Below, piece by piece: positions 24,001 through 24,812 of a stretch of DNA of 24,812 bases. The position numbers and the translations under genes were made by a program. Origin of the DNA: an uncultured Verrucomicrobiota bacterium (GTDB taxonomy: Bacteria; Verrucomicrobiota; Verrucomicrobiia; Limisphaerales; UBA9464). The notes beneath the pieces are model-generated. The model made no database searches. It saw nothing but the letters and a program-made list of their open reading frames with translations, and was not told the DNA's origin. The stretch is from contig CAIYXO010000876.1 in assembly GCA_903930165.1 (NCBI GenBank), forward strand, positions 1-24,812, read 5' to 3'. Each line of letters begins with the position of its first letter. Position 1 is the first letter of the stretch.

Positions 24001-24216
24001 GGACAATGTGTGCCTGTCAGCGGCTACCTTTGACGATCCCTCCCGAGCGGCCTTCTTGGTGAGGGTAATCCCGTCGGTGGACCGCAATGCCGATGGAGAT
24101 GCGGAAGCTGGGAGTGCGGAATCCCCATGGAGGTCCCGGTCGGGATGCCGTGCGACCTGGACAACGGCAACACAGGCGACGAGCAGGAAAATCGACCAAG
24201 TGACGGATCGGTTCAT
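21058..24216 (-). CDS. Large secreted metzincin (peptidase M11/gametolysin-like) with PKD and accessory domains
   Basis: The 1052-residue protein begins MNRSVTWSIFLLVACVAVV, a signal peptide or anchor. Residues 30-310 look like a propeptide and include WVCGHRH (Cys276). The catalytic zinc site is HELGHNFGLNH (His448, Glu449, His452, His458), with the metzincin Met-turn at DTMGNASA (Met485); YGDSFDTMGN fits M11. A PKD domain (about 637-718, SWDFGDG) follows, then a carboxypeptidase-regulatory-like domain (about 724-805, GYYLIAGLTRG), a jelly-roll-like domain (about 815-975) and a C-terminal module ending FYRLSRP. It is likely exported and degrades protein or glycoprotein outside the cell. The start is the ATG at 24216; a GTG three codons earlier is possible. 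It is separated from yicC by 68 bases. Confidence 0.9.
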   Translation of the reverse strand: MNRSVTWSIFLLVACVAVVQVARHPDRDLHGDSALPASASPSALRSTDGITLTKKAAREGSSKVAADRHTLSGSEVLSAKQVQSKPAFREFAHWCDRYLTTGDAEARSRLETEGRGLAENRRVALRELIPSDPEAALSVAVPKTVRARLPQAILRELEEPVSARGDFGVLAKVGIPGEVPPEEPVYRTISVGDRIWRAFTFGPGLEQTTLSDIPIHGIALDGVFALDPNPVRAMEPGESEALGDGTGTLCAYSPHPATEFGTALAVDTGGGQTWVCGHRHLESLNAAELLSMKDRGNGQDVDGAFRMKSTYTEGIKRVLIVRVDFSDLAGVPLSETAATNMLNGIDSFYREQSFGKTGFRKLGEGSVLTATLRMPKTAAVYGASDASVLRTDARNAARTAGVVLSNFDFDLICFGSVPGFNWAGLGYVGAPGSWIRASFDAAGGVAAHELGHNFGLNHANFWDTGGQSITGSGSNVEYGDSFDTMGNASAGRRHFNARYKNFLDWMPNTQVRVATASGTYRVWAHDRTNAATHRALRVARNSQTNYWLEFRQLFADRPALLHGLGIRWGRTGSQSSLLLDTTPGTADGKNDSALLIGRTFSDTAAGIHITPIAKGGTVPESLDVVVNIGRFSNNVPPEISLNVPVTNAAQNVSLTFTATATDPDGDVLAYSWDFGDGTLLPLNTNRVSHSWTTAGEYVVRCTVSDMKGGVGSRFQLVRVGSPSTVRIAGRILRAGEPVPGVRVEVSNTRQSLTDNEGYYLIAGLTRGAYTVKAVQEGLLFTRRGFVNPLSVQSNQIGIDFEASLPGDLTSLTLVPLGAQWRYYDAGNLGGTSWRSPLFSDSNWRVGAAPLGYGDDNIVTTVDFGGVATNKHITTWFRHSFVVEDPAQMQTVTLGLIRDDGAAVFVNGREVFRSNLPTGTLTAATRASASVGGTDETAVFETEIDPTAIQRGTNVIAVEVHQFAPDSSDLRISLQLTALLQPTVAPPKLALGTGPDRIRLTWPQTAVGFQLQESESPNSGWRASEESVGTESGVNFSVVPTTNATRFYRLSRP

Positions 24217-24604
24217 TGGACCCACACATTATGCAAGTACCGGGCCGGGTTTCCCATCCAAAGTGCCTCACGCACCGATTCCCATTTCTGCGGAGTTCCA
24301 AGATGACCCACCTCGAACCTAAGTGGCCGGGAGATGTTCAAGGCTTCCAAGCCTATGGTGCGGAAATGGTTGAGGCCAGTGGGGCGGCCGAGGGGCGAAC
24401 TTCGGAGACCTCTCTCGGGCCTGCACGAGCCGTTTCCGGTCGATGGCGGTGAATTCCACTCCCTAATCGCGAAGTACCCGTAATCGTGGATCAGAAAGTG
24501 GCCGCGGCAGCCCCATTCATAGAATCATTTCACCTCAGCATTGACATTAAGGTGCTTCACCTATTTAATCGGCCCGGTTTGGCAGGGTAGCATTTCAAAA
24601 GTTT
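24217..24604. other. Divergent intergenic region, 388 bases
   Basis: No reading frame here looks coding. The part from about 24480 to the next start is clearly more AT-rich than the rest of the window and holds a good promoter. Near the metalloprotease start the minus strand has CATAAT (24232-24227), a possible -10 box without a convincing -35. A 14-base inverted repeat, AGGCTT-CC-AAGCCT (24341-24354), lies near the middle; it may be an operator or chance. Confidence 0.5.
24541..24569 (+). promoter_or_regulatory. Sigma-70 promoter of the truncated secreted-protein gene
   Basis: TTGACA (24541-24546, perfect -35) is followed after exactly 17 bases by TTTAAT (24564-24569, five of six -10 matches). 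Transcription would start near 24576, leaving about 28 bases before the ATG. It is the best promoter-like sequence I noticed in the window. The leader has only a weak ribosome site. Confidence 0.7.
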
Positions 24605-24812
24605 ATGAATCTAAAGCATCTTGTTGCGTTTTCTGCAGCTGCCATGGCGTTCTCCGCCAACGCGGCTCTTCTGGTCACCTCGAGCACCTCGACTGGCGCC
24701 AATGATGGACGGACATCGCCCGGAACGACCTTTGGTCCGGCCGTATTCATGTTCACCCCGTCGGTTTCCGGTTCTCTCGACTCCGTTGGTATCTTTGCCG
24801 CGAACGGGAACA
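24605..24812 (+). CDS. Secreted protein, N-terminal fragment cut by the window edge
   Basis: The frame is open to the end of the window and gives 69 residues. MNLKHLVAFSAAAMAFSANA is a signal peptide with an Ala-x-Ala-type cleavage site, followed by ALLVTSSTSTGANDGRTS and a Ser/Thr/Gly-rich, weakly beta-like sequence. The style resembles PEP-CTERM surface proteins of this bacterial group, but the C-terminus that would prove it is outside the window. A strong promoter lies just upstream. Confidence 0.7.
   Translation, partial: MNLKHLVAFSAAAMAFSANAALLVTSSTSTGANDGRTSPGTTFGPAVFMFTPSVSGSLDSVGIFAANGN

Noticed and set aside
21841..24033. 730-codon plus-strand frame opposite the metalloprotease
   Set aside because: Antisense shadow with no signal peptide, domain or ribosome site.
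24341..24354. Inverted repeat AGGCTT-CC-AAGCCT as an operator
   Set aside because: Six-base arms only, about 125-200 bases from either start; kept as a note in the intergenic entry.
1..24812. tRNA, rRNA, CRISPR array, insertion sequence or prophage
   Set aside because: No T-loop or rRNA signatures, no regularly spaced repeats, and no transposase, integrase or phage structural proteins were seen.

Overview
The window looks like a chromosomal segment of a high-GC bacterium of the Planctomycetes-Verrucomicrobia-Chlamydiae group, most likely a verrucomicrobium. The evidence is the combination of a Tat-exported DUF1552 protein, a pseudopilin-like FTLIEL protein with a C-terminal DG motif, an FmdB-like protein of the MPVYQYETIP type, HpnD/HpnK hopanoid proteins, and a very large secreted metalloprotease ending in a short Trp/Tyr-rich module. 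This is inference from family content; no rRNA or tRNA is present to settle it. I see no insertion sequence, prophage, CRISPR array or clear island boundary.

Layout. 1-1275 (+): an 86-aa membrane protein, then a membrane-tethered C39-like cysteine peptidase. 1325-4561 (-): FmdB-like protein, PhoX/DUF839 protein, DUF2167 protein and an RluE-type pseudouridine synthase, read in that order. 4814-7153 (-): DUF1552 protein and, upstream of it, a DUF481 outer-membrane protein followed by a hairpin terminator. 7297-9404 (+): ScpB, a TRIC/UPF0126 channel, and a two-helix membrane protein that begins with a ParB-like LGRGL box. 9469-11083 (-): pseudopilin, terminator hairpin and SGNH hydrolase. 11183-13530 (+): small membrane-anchored protein, DUF5666-like secreted protein, and an SPFH (virion-core-type) protein whose reading frame breaks near 13258 and resumes into an excisionase-like helix-turn-helix domain.

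13553-20989 (-) is a compact nine-gene array: YicC, guanylate kinase, CoaC, a six-helix histidine kinase, an NtrC-type response regulator, a small membrane protein, HpnD, HpnK and a four-helix EamA-like transporter. Most junctions are ATGA/GTGA 4-base overlaps, so translation is probably coupled along the array. It mixes core housekeeping genes, a sigma-54 signalling pair and a hopanoid/lipid module. 21058-24216 (-) is a 1052-residue secreted metzincin of the M11 type with PKD, carboxypeptidase-regulatory and jelly-roll-like domains. A 388-base divergent intergenic region with a good sigma-70 promoter then leads to a secreted protein cut by the window edge.

The best candidates for new biology are the ParB-box membrane protein next to scpB, the SPFH-HTH fusion with its frame break, the kinase/regulator pair embedded in the lipid operon, and the FmdB-like protein that has lost its zinc ribbon but carries a new cysteine-rich tail. 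No clearly novel multi-gene defence or mobile system was found.
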